Source: Euptelea pleiosperma
Taxonomy: Eukaryota; Streptophyta; Magnoliopsida; Ranunculales; Eupteleaceae
Direction of reading: 5' to 3'
Assembly (NCBI GenBank): GCA_035048495.1
Contig: CM068551.1
Location: 20,338,248-20,402,247, forward strand
DNA length: 64,000 nt
Shown one piece after another: positions 44,226 through 55,733 of this stretch (positions within the stretch are counted from its first letter, which is position 1; every line of letters begins with the position of its first letter). The translations under genes and the position numbers were made by a program. The notes under the pieces are model-generated. The model saw nothing but the letters and a program-made list of their open reading frames with translations. It made no database searches and had not been told where the DNA came from.

Positions 44226-44293
44226 GCGGGTTTTGAACCCAGGTCTATCGTATCATCACCCACAAACTTTACCAACTGAGCAAGCTGGCACCT
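44226..44293 (-). mobile_element. tRNA-derived SINE, copy 2
   Basis: Nearly identical to the SINE head at 41480-41555: minus-strand GCTCAGTTGGTAAAGT and GGGTTCAAAACC boxes. It keeps a better A box (TTGGTAAAGT) than copy 1. Confidence 0.6.
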
Positions 44294-44744
44294 TCGAATT
44301 GTGATAATGTTGCTGTTTCCTATTAGTTATCAATAATTAAGATATGGCCCACTTGAAATTTGAGATGTTGATTAAGGGATGACATTTCGTTCCTTTTTTT
44401 CATAGGTGAAATAATACGACAATTTGCTCCTTCATCAACGACAATTTCACCTTTTTTTTTAAGACGGGCAGTTCATTGGCGGGCTAAGCCCGCAGGGCAA
44501 TGGGGGGACATCTACGAAAGGACATTGCTGGGCAGGGGACATCGACATCTGTCCTGGCATAGGATTGAACCCATGGCGGCCACCCCTGCCCTACCATGTG
44601 GGGTTGTGTGACCTATGAATCTCTAAAACACCACAGTTGAAAGTATATTTTTGTTTCTCATAAACACCACATTTATGTTTATGAACATCATTTCGATTAA
44701 GCAAGTTATCATTAAGTAACAGGAATCTTAATTTAACCCCGACG

Positions 44745-44895
44745 GTTGGTGCAGATGGCTAGGACCATGCCTCAGGAAGCGGAGGTTCCGATTTCAAATC
44801 CCCCCCTTTAGGGCCATCCCTTGGGATTTATCCTGGTTTTATCTGGTGCGTGGAAGAGGTACACCGTGGCCCGTGGGATTAGTTGGGTGCTCTAA
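44745..44895 (+). mobile_element. tRNA-derived SINE (Au-like), copy 2
   Basis: GTTGGTGCAGATGGCTAGGA resembles an A-box region and GGAGGTTCCGATTTCAAATC a B box. The 3' part CCCGTGGGATTAGTTGGGTG matches the Au-like tail. Longer and better preserved than the copy at 42680. Confidence 0.6.
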
Positions 44896-45076
44896 TAGGC
44901 CCGGATACCCAAAACAGTGGTCGAATCCGATGGCTAGAAATTACACCATGAAAAATGATCCAAAACCAATTACTAGAAATCACCAATCAAGCTGATTTTT
45001 GGTGTGTAAGTCCATTCAGGAGCTGGGTCAAACATTCATGGGTCAGTGGGCCCGACAGAATGCCACATGAAATTTT
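44896..45076. repeat. Foldback MITE, family B partial copy
   Basis: Carries GAATCCGATGGCTAGAAAT, ATCAAGCTGATTTTTGGTGT and AATGCCACATGAAATTTTTG, words shared with 47351-47625 and 48291-48650. Only the right part is convincing. Confidence 0.5.
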
Positions 45077-47028
45077 TGAGAGAGGGTGATTTCAAACTTT
45101 GAAGTACCCTAGGGATATGAAACTTTGGTTTCACAGGCTTCACTCTCCCTAAACTAGAAAGTAAAGAAAAATCAGATCTCACAGAACCAGACAAAAAAAA
45201 AATGTTGGGCAAGAAGATCTGATTCACTTAATTATACTTTTGGAGAAGCCATTTTTACAAATTAATGAGTTCTTGGTGTCTTTAATAGAGCAACTATGTC
45301 TCAGACATGAAACCTTCAATGCTTGCCTGTTGAGAAACATGACCATGTGAACGTTGCACAGAAGCATTACTATATTTGTGAAGTAGTGTAGGAAAAAAAA
45401 TTAGGGTTTACTTTGTATTCCATTAACAAAATATACCTTTCTACATAAGAAAACCAAAGCAATATGTTGCCTCCCCACCACAAGATTTCATGATTTGTCT
45501 TGGAGCTTATCTTTCTAATTTTATAAGAGGCTAAATTTTGTTCTCAATATTGTTTTTTCTTGTAGGGACGTATCTCCTTTATGTATATCGCTCGACCCCG
45601 GCCCCATGGATGGACATCATGTACCGCATTAACAGCATCTGCATATATCGAGTTCAGATCCATTGATCAACGATGCATACCGTTGCGTGCAAGTGCATGT
45701 GCACAAGTTTTGAAGCCGCACGAATGATATGTCCGGACACCCTTAGGGGAAGCAACCGACAATTCACAAATCCATGCACGCGCACACGTATTTTAGTCAA
45801 ACTCAATTCTTTTTCGGAATCAAAAGATGTTTTTTTCCTTTTTTTTTTTTTTGAATAAAAGATGTCTTTTAAAATTAAAGTCAACATTCTGAACTAAACA
45901 ACCCTTGCATCATCGATGGTTCCTTGATCTAGAAGACGTTGCCGTGTTATATCTATCAATTTAGGGTTTAGTATCGACATCAGTTGTGGCATAACGCTTT
46001 AAAGACAAAAATAAAACGACTACGGATCAACAAGTTATCCAATGTGATTATAAAAAAAAAAACAATTTAGCAATGTGAGGATTCATATCGAAGAACCAAA
46101 GGAGTCTCAATCATGGATCAAATCATTTAATTTCATTGTGGGCTCCATTCCAATTGAACAGTGACGATCGGTAGTCCATACAATTTTTCCAATGTATTTT
46201 AGTTTCCCCGAATTGTTCCTTCGATAAAAAACACGAGAAATATGACAGTCTCATGGTTTAAAAAACGGTTATAACCGTCCTAGATCATCATTCTTATTTT
46301 ACTGTTATTTACCATTTTTTACCGTTAAAACGCCAGTGTCTGATAAAATAATGGTAATATGCTCGTGCACGCACACCATTAACCCGATATAAGAGTTCCT
46401 TACGCAAGGATATCGACTTCTCATGTTCATGCATTCAAAATAAAAATGTGAAGGATTATTCAAAAAAAAAAGGAAAAAAAAAGGTGAACAATGGGGTATG
46501 GGGTGGCCCCTTGAATGGTCATTTTCTTAGTGTGTGGGGCAAAAAGAGGAAGGAGAGATGATGGCCATCATGTCCGTTCAAACATCACCTCTTAGTAAAT
46601 CCTATTTGTGGGACCCATGATCAATTCTTCACGTTTAAGATTTAAGGCTGAGAGAGGGGGTCCCACACACACACTACAATATTAGCCCTCTTTTCTTTTA
46701 CTCCACTCACGTCCACCTCACAACACCTGCCACGGGCTCGTCGTGCCCTTTAAAATTCAAATCCACCTCAAAAAAGCACTATTTAATTCCGGTACATTCC
46801 TTACCCACAAATGCCTCTCAATTTCTCACAAATATCAAACAAACCATTTAACTATACAATGGCCTAGGGGAACCGGTCCCGATTATCTCGGTTCTCAAGC
46901 TAGCTAGAACCCAAAAGGACCCCGAACGATAAGCAGGGTCGTCTCGATACAAGTTGAGGCCTAAGGTGGAAACTATATATAAGGCCTTCTTATTAATTAA
47001 AATATTAAACTCTATTTATTGAAAATCT
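45077..47028. other. Gene-poor spacer
   Basis: No supported gene. Simple A/T runs (for example 45840-45855) and short frames only. A block near 46260-46330 has AAAACGGTTATAACCGT and TTACCGTTAAAACG words that look like another degenerate inverted repeat. Confidence 0.4.
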
Positions 47029-47037
47029 TTATACAAA

Positions 47038-47263
47038 GGGTCGGTTCAGGAGGCCCCTTTTTTCTGCCCCCTTTTAGGGTCGCATCCTTGGCCGTGGATT
47101 TTGAGAATCCAATGGTAGTTGATAGTGCTTGGCTTACATCACTTTTTTCACTTTTTAGAGTGCCAATTCAGTGCTATCAACCACCATCGGATTCTTGAAA
47201 TCCACAGCCGGGAACACAACTCCCAAGAGGGGGCAGAAAAAGGGGGGCTCTTGAGCCGGACCC
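47038..47263. mobile_element. Mutator-like MITE, copy 1
   Basis: Inverted ends GGGTCGGTTCAGGAGGCCCC and (reverse complement of the right end) GGGTCCGGCTCAAGAGCCCC. Flanking 9-bp repeats are TTATACAAA (47029-47037) and TTATATAAA (47264-47272), one mismatch. A 9-bp duplication is typical of Mutator-like elements. An inner hairpin is formed by GCCGTGGATTTTGAGAATCC and its inverted counterpart. No transposase. Confidence 0.75.
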
Positions 47264-47350
47264 TTATATAAAAACTATTCTTGATAAACAAAAACTACGG
47301 AAAAAATTTAGATGTAGAGAACTGCTGGTATAGTCGATGCAGAACTCTTG

Positions 47351-47625
47351 TGGCTCTACATAGATCATATTTTTGGGCCTAATGACTGCGTGGATGTTCA
47401 GCCCATCTATTGGTGGATGAACACACTAAAAATCAGCTTGATTGATGATTTCTACCCATTGGATTTACTACCCAAAAAACATACTTGAATCCAACAGCTA
47501 GAATCATGTCCTAAAAAGTATTAAATTCTATGGCTAGAGATAATCAATTAGGTTGATTTTGGTTTGTATATCCAAGAAAGGGTATGCTAAAAATCCATGT
47601 GGTTAGTGGGACCTGGGCTTGGGGG
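47351..47625. repeat. Foldback MITE, family B copy 1
   Basis: Arms contain AATCAGCTTGATTGATGATT at the left and AATCAATTAGGTTGATTTTG at the right, with GGATGTTCAGCCC and AAATCCATGTGG nearer the ends. Ends are weakly defined and no target duplication was found. Confidence 0.5.
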
Positions 47626-47689
47626 CCTTCTCTCACCAAGGGGCCTTAGTTGCCTTAATGGCCTTAGTAGAGCCGACCCTCACGATAAG

Positions 47690-47997
47690 ACCTGGAAGCG
47701 AAGTACATTATAGGTTTCGATTCTTGGTACTGTACTAGAACCAGAACCTATATTAGGATCCCTAATTGACATATATAGTAGTGTTAAATATGTCAAATTA
47801 TAGTATTAAAATCAGTTTATTTATTTATTTTTTCACATGTTTTATACTACTCATGATACCCAATACCTACTTTATGGTTCTAGTTCTAGATCTAACTGTT
47901 TTGGTACCGGAGTCGAACCGAACCGAACCGTCATACATAATAGGGCTTGGTTCTGAGTGCATTGGTAGCTTGAACAGGAATTGAACCAGTAAGTGAC
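47690..47997. repeat. hAT-like element, MITE-D copy 2 (diverged)
   Basis: Filled with ACTAGAACCAGAACC, GGTACCGGAGTCGAACC and GGTTCTGAGTGC words and ending AAGTGACACCC, like the element at 95-468. The left terminus is unclear. Confidence 0.45.
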
Positions 47998-48290
47998 ACC
48001 CATGTCTCCAAAGCATGGTCTGGGTGGGACTTTTTATGTCATTTTGAAAATTGGGAGGGTAGTTTTGGAAAAAGAGGGGAAGATTTTGTGTTAGTTAATT
48101 AATTAATTAAAAAAGGGGTTGTTAGGGCTTTATCAAAAGGGTTAGAGGGAATAAATCAAACTGGGCCAGCAATGATTGGGACCAGACGCACTATTTTTCA
48201 GCTGAGACATAAACGTCCTCCGACCGTCTGACAGGTCGACACCCCGCTGTTAAATCCTCAAAGCGGGTATTGGAAAAATTAAAAAAATTT

Positions 48291-48650
48291 ATGATACAGA
48301 ATCCTGTACCAAATTTTGATATAGAAATCCCTAAAAATGCCACATGGTACATCATTTTTGGGCCCACTAATCCATGAATATTTGGTTCAAGCCTTGATGG
48401 ACCTACACACAAAAAAATAGCATGATTGGTGACCTCTATCCATTGGATCTGAGCAATTTTTCATCGTGCGCTCGGAACCCATCCGTGGGCCTGTTAAGGA
48501 AGCCACGATGAAAAAGTGCTCAAATCCAATGGATAGAAATCATCAATCAAGCTGATTTTTGGTGTGTATGTTCAACAAGTTTTGGGCAAAACATTCGTGA
48601 TCCACCACGTGGAACTTTCTGAGAGACGTCCGTATAAAATTTTGATACAT
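48291..48650. repeat. Foldback MITE, family B copy 2
   Basis: Left-arm words TTTTGATATAGAAATCCC and GCCACATGG pair with right-arm CCACGTGGAACTTTCTGAG and AAAATTTTGATAC. The centre has CAATTTTTCATCGTGCG against CACGATGAAAAAGTGC, so it folds almost end to end. Confidence 0.65.
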
Positions 48651-48985
48651 AGAACGGCTCAGGATTTGACGACAGATTAAATTTTGACTCTAAAATTACC
48701 AAAATAACCTTGGATTTTGAAATTTCAAGGAGTCGTGTTGATATGTGCGGTTGAAGCCATTGACCGTTGGTTTATCCTTTGCAGTTGTTGCCTCGTGAAC
48801 CCTAGATCTCTAGAATCCAATGGTCAATAGCCTCAACCGTGTACCTTTTTGTCCGGTTATCTATTGGGTAGCCTTTTCCAATCTCAAATCTGAGAGGGAT
48901 TCAAAATGGGACCATGTTTGGGAACACGATAAAATTAAATGCAAACATGAAGACAAAAAGAGGAGAAAACCTTCCCTGGTGTGAG

Positions 48986-49323
48986 CGAAGCCGATCACAG
49001 CCCACAATACGACAGGTAGCACACTCTTAGTGGATGCTGACTGTATGAATGTTTGGCCAGTCCCTTGGTGGACCTGCAAACCAAAACTCAGCCTAAGTAA
49101 TAATTTTTAAGTGTTGAATTGAAGTTATTTTCATGGGTTGATTTTTTCAGTAGGAATTTGAACATTATTGAGCGTTATTTGGGTACAAAGATCCAATGGT
49201 TGCAAATCATTAATCAGGCTGCTTTTTAGCTTGCAGATCCACTAAGTTGGCCAAACATCCATACGGTCAACGTCCACTAAGAGTGTGCCACGTGGCTCAT
49301 ATTGTGGGCTGTGATTGGCTTCG
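48986..49323. repeat. Foldback MITE, family A copy 5
   Basis: Inverted ends CGAAGCCGATCACAGCCCAC and GTGGGCTGTGATTGGCTTCG are nearly perfect over about 50 bp, including TCCACTAAGAGTGTG and its complement. Interior as in the other copies. Confidence 0.75.
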
Positions 49324-50154
49324 TTCCATCGGGGTGTCCAAAAAGAGCTTGGGCCTTTTGAGCTTTGAAAGGATTGTAAAGAAGACACTCCGAAGCTCAA
49401 GTAAGTATAACGATAGTCTTATTAGAAGATAAAATAAATGAGTTGTCTCTTTATAAATGCTTTCTCTATTCGAGTAATTGCTCGTTGTACATTTGTGATT
49501 AGTGGGTATTACGCGCGTGATGAGATGAAATGATTAATTCCATGTATTCAATAGACCTTCTAAATGCGGGTTAGGAACTTTCGATTACTTCTGGACTTAT
49601 AAGACGTCCCTTTCGATTTTGGGTACTAGAGTCGGGATAAGGTTAAGTGGATCTTCGGATCAACCCATAGTTAGCAATTCAACATAGGGCAAAAATATGG
49701 TACAAGAAAAGTTCAAGTATAATTTGGGTTTGTCATTCAAAAACTTATTCAAAGTTCAATAAAAGAAAAAATAGAAAACCAAAAAAAATTTAACACCCAT
49801 GTTATAAGAAATTCGATCATATTGATTTATTGCCCTATGGATCTCCTAGGTGGGCCCCGATCATCTGCATGCAATCAACCACATATTCGGCTTTGACGGT
49901 GATTAGAGTCAAAGTAGGATCGGGCCGAGGGCATTAAGATACGGCTCAGCCAATAAGTCATATGGCACAGGAGCACTCACATTTTTTTTGGTTTCCTTGA
50001 CTTCCAGCTCCTTTCCCTAATATGAACCTTGAGTCATCAAAGCCTTTTTGACTCAGCCTGGCCCGGTCGCGCCAACGCTACTCGCGCTTCAAAAGGTCAA
50101 ATTCTAGAGGCAGCTGATTCGATCATGAACACCAATCGATGGTGTGTGATGTAA
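49324..50154. other. Spacer, no gene seen
   Basis: No supported coding sequence or element with clear ends. Confidence 0.5.
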
Positions 50155-50347
50155 TGGACAAATCTATTATGCATATGTTTGCAAACATTGTATCCACCAT
50201 TGAATGCTCCTTGAAAAACGTGTTCTTAATTTATAAAAAGTATTTTTGAAAAGATTGAAATTACACGTTTTTCAAGGATCATTCAACGGTGGATACAATG
50301 TTTGCATACTTTTAAGTATGTAAACGTATGCATACTAGATTTGTCCC
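50155..50347. repeat. Hairpin element upstream of WVD2-like gene
   Basis: Two inverted arms of about 65-80 bp: GGACAAATCTATTATGCATA...CTCCTTGAAAAACGTG and CACGTTTTTCAAGGATC...TGCATACTAGATTTGTCC. A loop of about 40 bp separates them. The stem is long enough for double-stranded RNA if transcribed. It ends about 290 bp before the inferred TATA box. Confidence 0.7.
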
Positions 50348-50630
50348 ATATTTTAGGGGGACATTGGAATGTTTCGCAGATATAAAATTGTGAAACGTAG
50401 GAGAAAAAAGAAAATAAATTTTTTACACAAATCTTCCAGAGCAAGGGTATTAATGTCATTTCACTAATATTTGTCACTTCTGAGAAACTCCGACAAATAG
50501 CAAAAGAAGGTAAGGATTTTGTAATCTGGCGGAAACTATCTTCCACAAGATTCGAACACAAGACCTGGCGGAGAAAAACTACCGCTTAGGGTTTTTGAAT
50601 TACCCCGTCTTTGACGCCGTTAAGACAGAC
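50348..50630. promoter_or_regulatory. Upstream promoter region of WVD2-like gene
   Basis: The interval between the hairpin and the TATA region. The plant-typical GCTTAGGGTTTTT word lies near 50583. No specific site can be assigned with confidence. Confidence 0.4.
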
Positions 50631-50635
50631 GGCTC

Positions 50636-50657
50636 TATATGTATAAAATTATAAATA
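50636..50657 (+). promoter_or_regulatory. TATA region of WVD2-like gene
   Basis: TATATGTATAAAATTATAAA lies about 30 bp upstream of the likely start of a noncoding first exon that ends at 50779 before the donor GTAAGAAATC. Start and exon are inferred from sequence only. Confidence 0.55.
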
Positions 50658-51333
50658 CCAGATTCGGTGAGACAGCCTGAGTGACGCCCAAGAAGGAAAA
50701 CCAGTAGCGCTAAACAGGGGACGGTTCTCCCGTCAGCATCTCTTCGAGAAGCTCGAAATCTTACTCAGATCGGAGAAATGTAAGAAATCTATTACATTCT
50801 TGTCATTTTTCGATCTATTTGTTGTTTTGATCTGGTTATTTTCATCAATGCAGCTAACGTGATTCGATCCGGAAACGAGCGGTAAATCGATTGTTTTTTT
50901 TCGGTTGATTTGGTGTTTTTTGTTGATCGATCCGTGGATGAGTATGTGTTTTGGCTGCATTTCATGTGGTTTTGTGGTTTTTGTTTGAATCGAGTGGAGA
51001 AATAGGGATTTTTTAGTTGATTTGTTGATACATTGACTGAATTTTTTCTCGCATTTGCTCTGTTTGGTGATATTTTGGATGATCGCTTGCTTAATGAGTG
51101 ATTTTGCTCTCATTTCCTATTTTTTCGTTTCTTTCTTTTGTTAATAACCGGAAAATTGGTGGTTATTTTTGCGTTTCACTTACACTGAAAACAACAGATT
51201 ATCGCTTTTCATTTGCCTCTTTTCTCTTCTATCTCTATGAATCAAAGTGGAAAAAGAGTGTTTTTCTCCTGCATTTCTTTTGCTTTTGCAACACCTTCTC
51301 TCCAGAGGTCGATCTATCGGACATGAGTGGAAT

Positions 51334-51334
<1 letters not shown>

Positions 51335-51394
<60 letters not shown>
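51335..51394. repeat. (CT)30 microsatellite
   Basis: 60 bp of uninterrupted CT dinucleotide in the long 5' UTR intron of the WVD2-like gene. It is likely to vary in length between individuals. Confidence 0.95.
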
Positions 51395-51399
<5 letters not shown>

Positions 51400-52734
51400 T
51401 TCGATCTACGTCAATAAAATTGTGCTGTTTGGATTTGTCTAATTATTCTCTGTTCTCCAAATCAACTTGAAAAAAATGGCTATTAAAAAAAAATTTTAAT
51501 TTTTTTAAAGTTTTTGTTTCATGAATCAACTGTGAAACGAACATTTGTTTTCGTTTTGATTTGCTACATTTTTTTTTTTTTTTTGCATTTTAATGCTGCC
51601 GTCTCTGTGAATCTACCAATGAGAATTCACCCAATAAAATATACCGGCTTTCTTATTTTTATTTTTTTCAAATTTATTGGAAAGGCAAAATAATTCATTT
51701 TCTTCTAATTCAGCTAATTAGAAGGTATTAATAACCGTTTTTAAATGTGTTTTCTTCTAATTCATTTCTTTGTAATTCATTCTCTCATGCATGCCCAAGC
51801 GGCTCATTCTTTTTTTTGTTCTTTTTTCCTTCTTTTTGTGATTCATTACTATGGGCATAAGCTAAAATGCATTTTCTAGATTACGAAAGTGGGAAACTGA
51901 GTCATTTGAGCCTGTGCAATTTTTCTTTCTTTAGATAGGTTACTATCTGTCGCTTCTTTCTTTTAAGGAATCCTTCTGTTTGTCATGGATTACATTGGTG
52001 ACCAAGCGTAGGGTATTGCATATTTTCGATGTTTTGTTGAAGACTTATATTGTAACATTGAACCGTATTGACATTAGTTGTCCGTCAGTTACTCTGGAAA
52101 TGACCGTTTCCTCTTCTTTCCGCTTCTCTTTTCCACACACCGATTATTTCTCCGATTCTTGTTAAGGGGCTGATCTTCCCAGCTTTTCATGAATGACTAC
52201 TGACTTCTCTTTCTGAAGTGAATTGTTTTATGTTCTCAGTGTTGTATTATGGTTACTAGTTTCTAGATGAAGATTTGCTGTTTTGGTTGAGTAGTTATAT
52301 TTTAACAGTCTGCCTTGATCACGGAGTAGAGTGAGGGCGTTCACTTTATTACTGAATTATGGTTAGGTTTTGTTAGGTCTCTTGGGAAAACAAGTATATT
52401 AGAGGATTAGCTTCCTCTGGTAGTGTATTAACAAGAAGAACTGCAATGAACTCAACTAGGCCTTTTATTAAATGGAAGTGATAGAGAAAAAGTTTTCAAA
52501 TGTTAATGGTTTTTTTATGATTTAGCATGTTCTTGCAGTTTTGATTATGGAACATCTGATAGAATTGTGAGGTAGTTTTCTGGGAAACTGCACAAAAGAA
52601 ATAAATAAGCAAATGAAATTGAATCTTTAATACTGAGATGTTCAACAAAGAATTGCAGCTGCATGTTCCTGAGATAGTAATACTTGTATTTCATCTCTTG
52701 CAGTGCTATTAGGAGGGAAATTACAGATACTTGT

Positions 52735-55264
52735 ATGGACAAGGAGCCAGATCGTGTATTAGTTTATTCAAATGGTGACGCCCATGATCCAGTTAATGAG
52801 CACCGTGATCTCACGGAGATGGATGAGCAGATTAAAGGAGATCTGGAATCCCAACTTCTGGAAGAGAATATCGACTTAAAGGACTATGAAGTTAAAGAAT
52901 GCACTACGGAAAACTCAGTGGAGATCCCCGCGCTCCATCAAGTTGAAAATTGTCACAAGGATGAGCAAGATGTACTTTGCGTTAAAAGCACAAATTTTGA
53001 AACTGGCTTTTCCGAGGAGAAAACAATCGAACCTGAAGCCCAGAAGCCTGGCAATCATAAGAAGTTCATTTCTACTTTGAAACCTGCATCAAAATCTGTT
53101 GCTGTCGGAAATGTTCGATCAAATTATACTGTTCCACAGCCATTCGCTTTGGCGACCGAGAAGCGTGCTTCATGTGGAACTCGTCCTGTCGGGGCTGAAA
53201 CTGCTGCTGCCGTTGGCTCGAACAAATCATCTAACACAAGCAATTTGCAGTCCCCCAACACTACGAAGAAGCCTCAGGTAACAGTATTAGCTTTCAACAG
53301 TTTTGCTTCTTTATCTTTCCCTCTATTATCTATGCATTAAATTTATTGTTGTTGGAATTCTGTAAGTGTGCCACCAATAATCACTCAATGGGTTCCTCTT
53401 TTTCACTTATGATTATGCATTGCTAGTTATATTTAACCAACTCTGTGTGTCATATTATTATGTTCTCTGTTATTGGTTGTTCTCATTACATATATAAAGG
53501 CAAGGAGAAATTTCTCCTCTCAGTGTTTTCTTGTTTCTGTAGTTAGCATGACTTGCATCATCCATGTCGAGGTTGTAAAATGCTTTTATTAGGTGATGGC
53601 TTCCATGTTTTCATTACTCTCTACAAGCTCTTTTCTCAAATCCTTTCCCTCCAAATTTGTGGACTTGCATCATCCATGCTAAGGTTGTAAAAATCTTTTA
53701 TTAGGTGATGGCTTCCATGTTTTTGTTACTCTTAGACCTACAAGCTTTTCTCTCAAATCCTTTCTTTTTGAATTTGTGGACTTGCTTGTTTAAATCTGTT
53801 GGGTTTTGAAATCTAAAGTAATGCCATAGAAGAGAGGTCAGTGGCAAAAGTACAGGATTATGGAAATCAGAAACAATTACAGGATCTGTAGGAAACTTAA
53901 CTGTTATAAATATGAGATTACCATTTTTTATGTTGATGATGGTGGAATGTCTGTTATTGTTTGCAGCCAAATTCCCCTTTGTTGTCAAGGAAGCCACTGC
54001 TACCTGATAATAAGAAGCATCCTGATGAAGATGATGCTTGCTCTGTTGCTTCCTCGTATCCTCTGTTTGACTCCTAGCAATCTATACTCATTTCATTTTT
54101 TTTTTTTTTCTTTTCTTCTTTTTATAATTTGAAGTTTGGCAGTGGGATTATCCTTAGCCATGCATAGAACTGCAGCATCTGTGCGGACACTAAAATATAG
54201 GACAACCATTGCATCAGCTCCTACGTTTAGATGCACTGAGCGTGCAGAGAAACGAAGGGAGGTACCTTTCATCAGACTTTTGAACATGAAGTTTGTTATT
54301 TACCCAGTTGATTCATTAGAAGTTAATTTTTTTTTTCTTTCTCTCATTTAGTTTTACTCAAAATTGGAGGAGAAACACCAAGCTTTGGAGGCACAGAAGA
54401 ACCAATGTGAAGCTAGGACTAAGGTACCTTCCTTCCTTCAGTTTTTCTAATGTAATGGGTGGTTACAGGGGGCTTTCATTTAACTTCTATGGTTTTCTGT
54501 TTTCCTTTATCTAGAATCTTTCTCACTAGGTTCTTTTAAACAGATATAGTTACGATATAACCTCTTAGCCTGTCCTGTTTTATTCAATCTCATGTTTTTC
54601 AGGAAGAGCGCGATGCAGCTATAAAGCAGCTTAGAAAGAGCTTGACGTTCAAAGCAAATCCAATGCCAAGCTTCTATCATGATGGCCCACCTCCTAAAGT
54701 TGAACTTAAAAAGGTATTCCTTTGCGCTTCCCCTCAATTCTGTACAGTCCAGTCAAATGAAGATTTAGAGACGTTCATTGAGCTGCAAAGTTTTCAGAAT
54801 TTTGCAAAAAATGAGAATGGAAGATAGAAGTTAGAAAACACACTCATTTATGGTTCTTTATAATGTTGAAATTGGAAATAAACCTTGTTATATACCAAAC
54901 ACAACTCTTAAAATGCCCAATAGTTTCATGAGATAACAGAAGACTCAGTTCGTTCTTTGGATGTCAGCTTCCACCAACTCGTGCAAAGTCACCAAAGCTG
55001 GGCAGGAGGAAGAGCTGCAGTGACGCAGTCCACTCATCTCAGGGAGACAATGGAAGAGGAGCTTGTGGTCGGGTAAACCGTCAGAGTCTGGGTAATTACA
55101 ACGAGGATTCTTCTACTACCAACAATAAGGATCAGATCAACTGCTGGAATGGTAATGCCGCTTGCAAAGCCAAAGACGGGCCTAAACCGGTGAGGGGGAC
55201 CACCAAATCTGCTCCTCCCAAGATGACTGGGCAGAGGAATGTGGACATCACAGTCCAGTCATGA
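52735..55264 (+). CDS. WVD2-like protein (TPX2 family, microtubule-associated)
   Basis: The six coding exons are 52735-53277, 53967-54055, 54168-54261, 54352-54423, 54603-54713 and 54968-55264. They join in frame to 401 aa. The coding exon opens at 52704 after TTGCAG and the first Met is at 52735; a noncoding exon lies about 2 kb upstream. The N-terminal half is acidic and poorly conserved. [20 protein letters not shown] (from about residue 210) leads into the TPX2/KLEEK module: [60 protein letters not shown], then [16 protein letters not shown]. Members bind and bundle cortical microtubules and affect anisotropic growth; the WVD2-like 3 to 5 group fits best. The acceptor at 54167 (CATAG) was chosen because it alone keeps the conserved SSTAAS junction; an upstream AG would add residues. 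Confidence 0.92.
53278..53966 (+). other. WVD2-like gene, intron after first coding exon
   Basis: GTAACAG donor to TTGCAG acceptor. It contains a direct repeat of about 100 bp: GGACTTGCATCATCCATG..GGTTGTAAAA...GGTGATGGCTTCCATGTTT occurs at about 53550-53640 and 53660-53760. Confidence 0.7.
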
Positions 55265-55733
55265 GTCTTGTGGTAAGTTATCTAATTTAGAAAAGAAAAA
55301 GATCTTCATTTTCGTTCTTTTTTTCTAATGGGGTTGTTCTTAAAAAGAAAAATGCGTTGTCTTCCTTACATTTGCAAGGACTTGTTGCAGTGGTTTGTGT
55401 GATATATGAAGTGTAAATTTTGTGTAAGTTATATTTATACATAAATACATAAAGATTTCCTGTTTTACTGAACGTTTAGTATCTTTCCTCGTATATAATC
55501 GAATATTGACAGGAGTCTAGGTTGCATTCGATTTTCGTTGTCATCAGATGTGGTAGTACACAAAAACATCTAGTCCTACGTAAGACTTAAAATACCTTGA
55601 CCAACATATAATATTGACAAGAAAGAAAAAAGAGTGTTGCTTTACCATGTTGGTTGTGTTAGAGAACCGATTCTTCTTTAGAGGGGACCCATTTTGCAGG
55701 TTTTTAGGGTCAAAGTTGTTTAATATCATTACA
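55265..55733 (+). other. 3' flank of WVD2-like gene
   Basis: Probable 3' UTR with AT-rich sequence. ATAAATACATAAAG near 55440 could serve polyadenylation. No other gene. Confidence 0.5.

Larger units (their letters stand above)
43683..44895. repeat. Duplicated block, copy 2
   Basis: Direct copy of 41573-42824 about 2.1 kb downstream, diverged by substitutions and indels. It includes a GGCAAGGCAAGGCAAGGC expansion at about 43738-43757 (one unit in copy 1). It also carries a tRNA-derived SINE at 44226-44293 whose counterpart in copy 1 sits at 41455-41556, before the block, so the order is partly rearranged. Confidence 0.8.

Noticed and set aside
54124..54167. Upstream acceptor adding [11 protein letters not shown] to the WVD2-like protein
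   Set aside because: It keeps the frame but inserts residues where the family has SS directly joined to TAAS; retained only as a possible splice variant.
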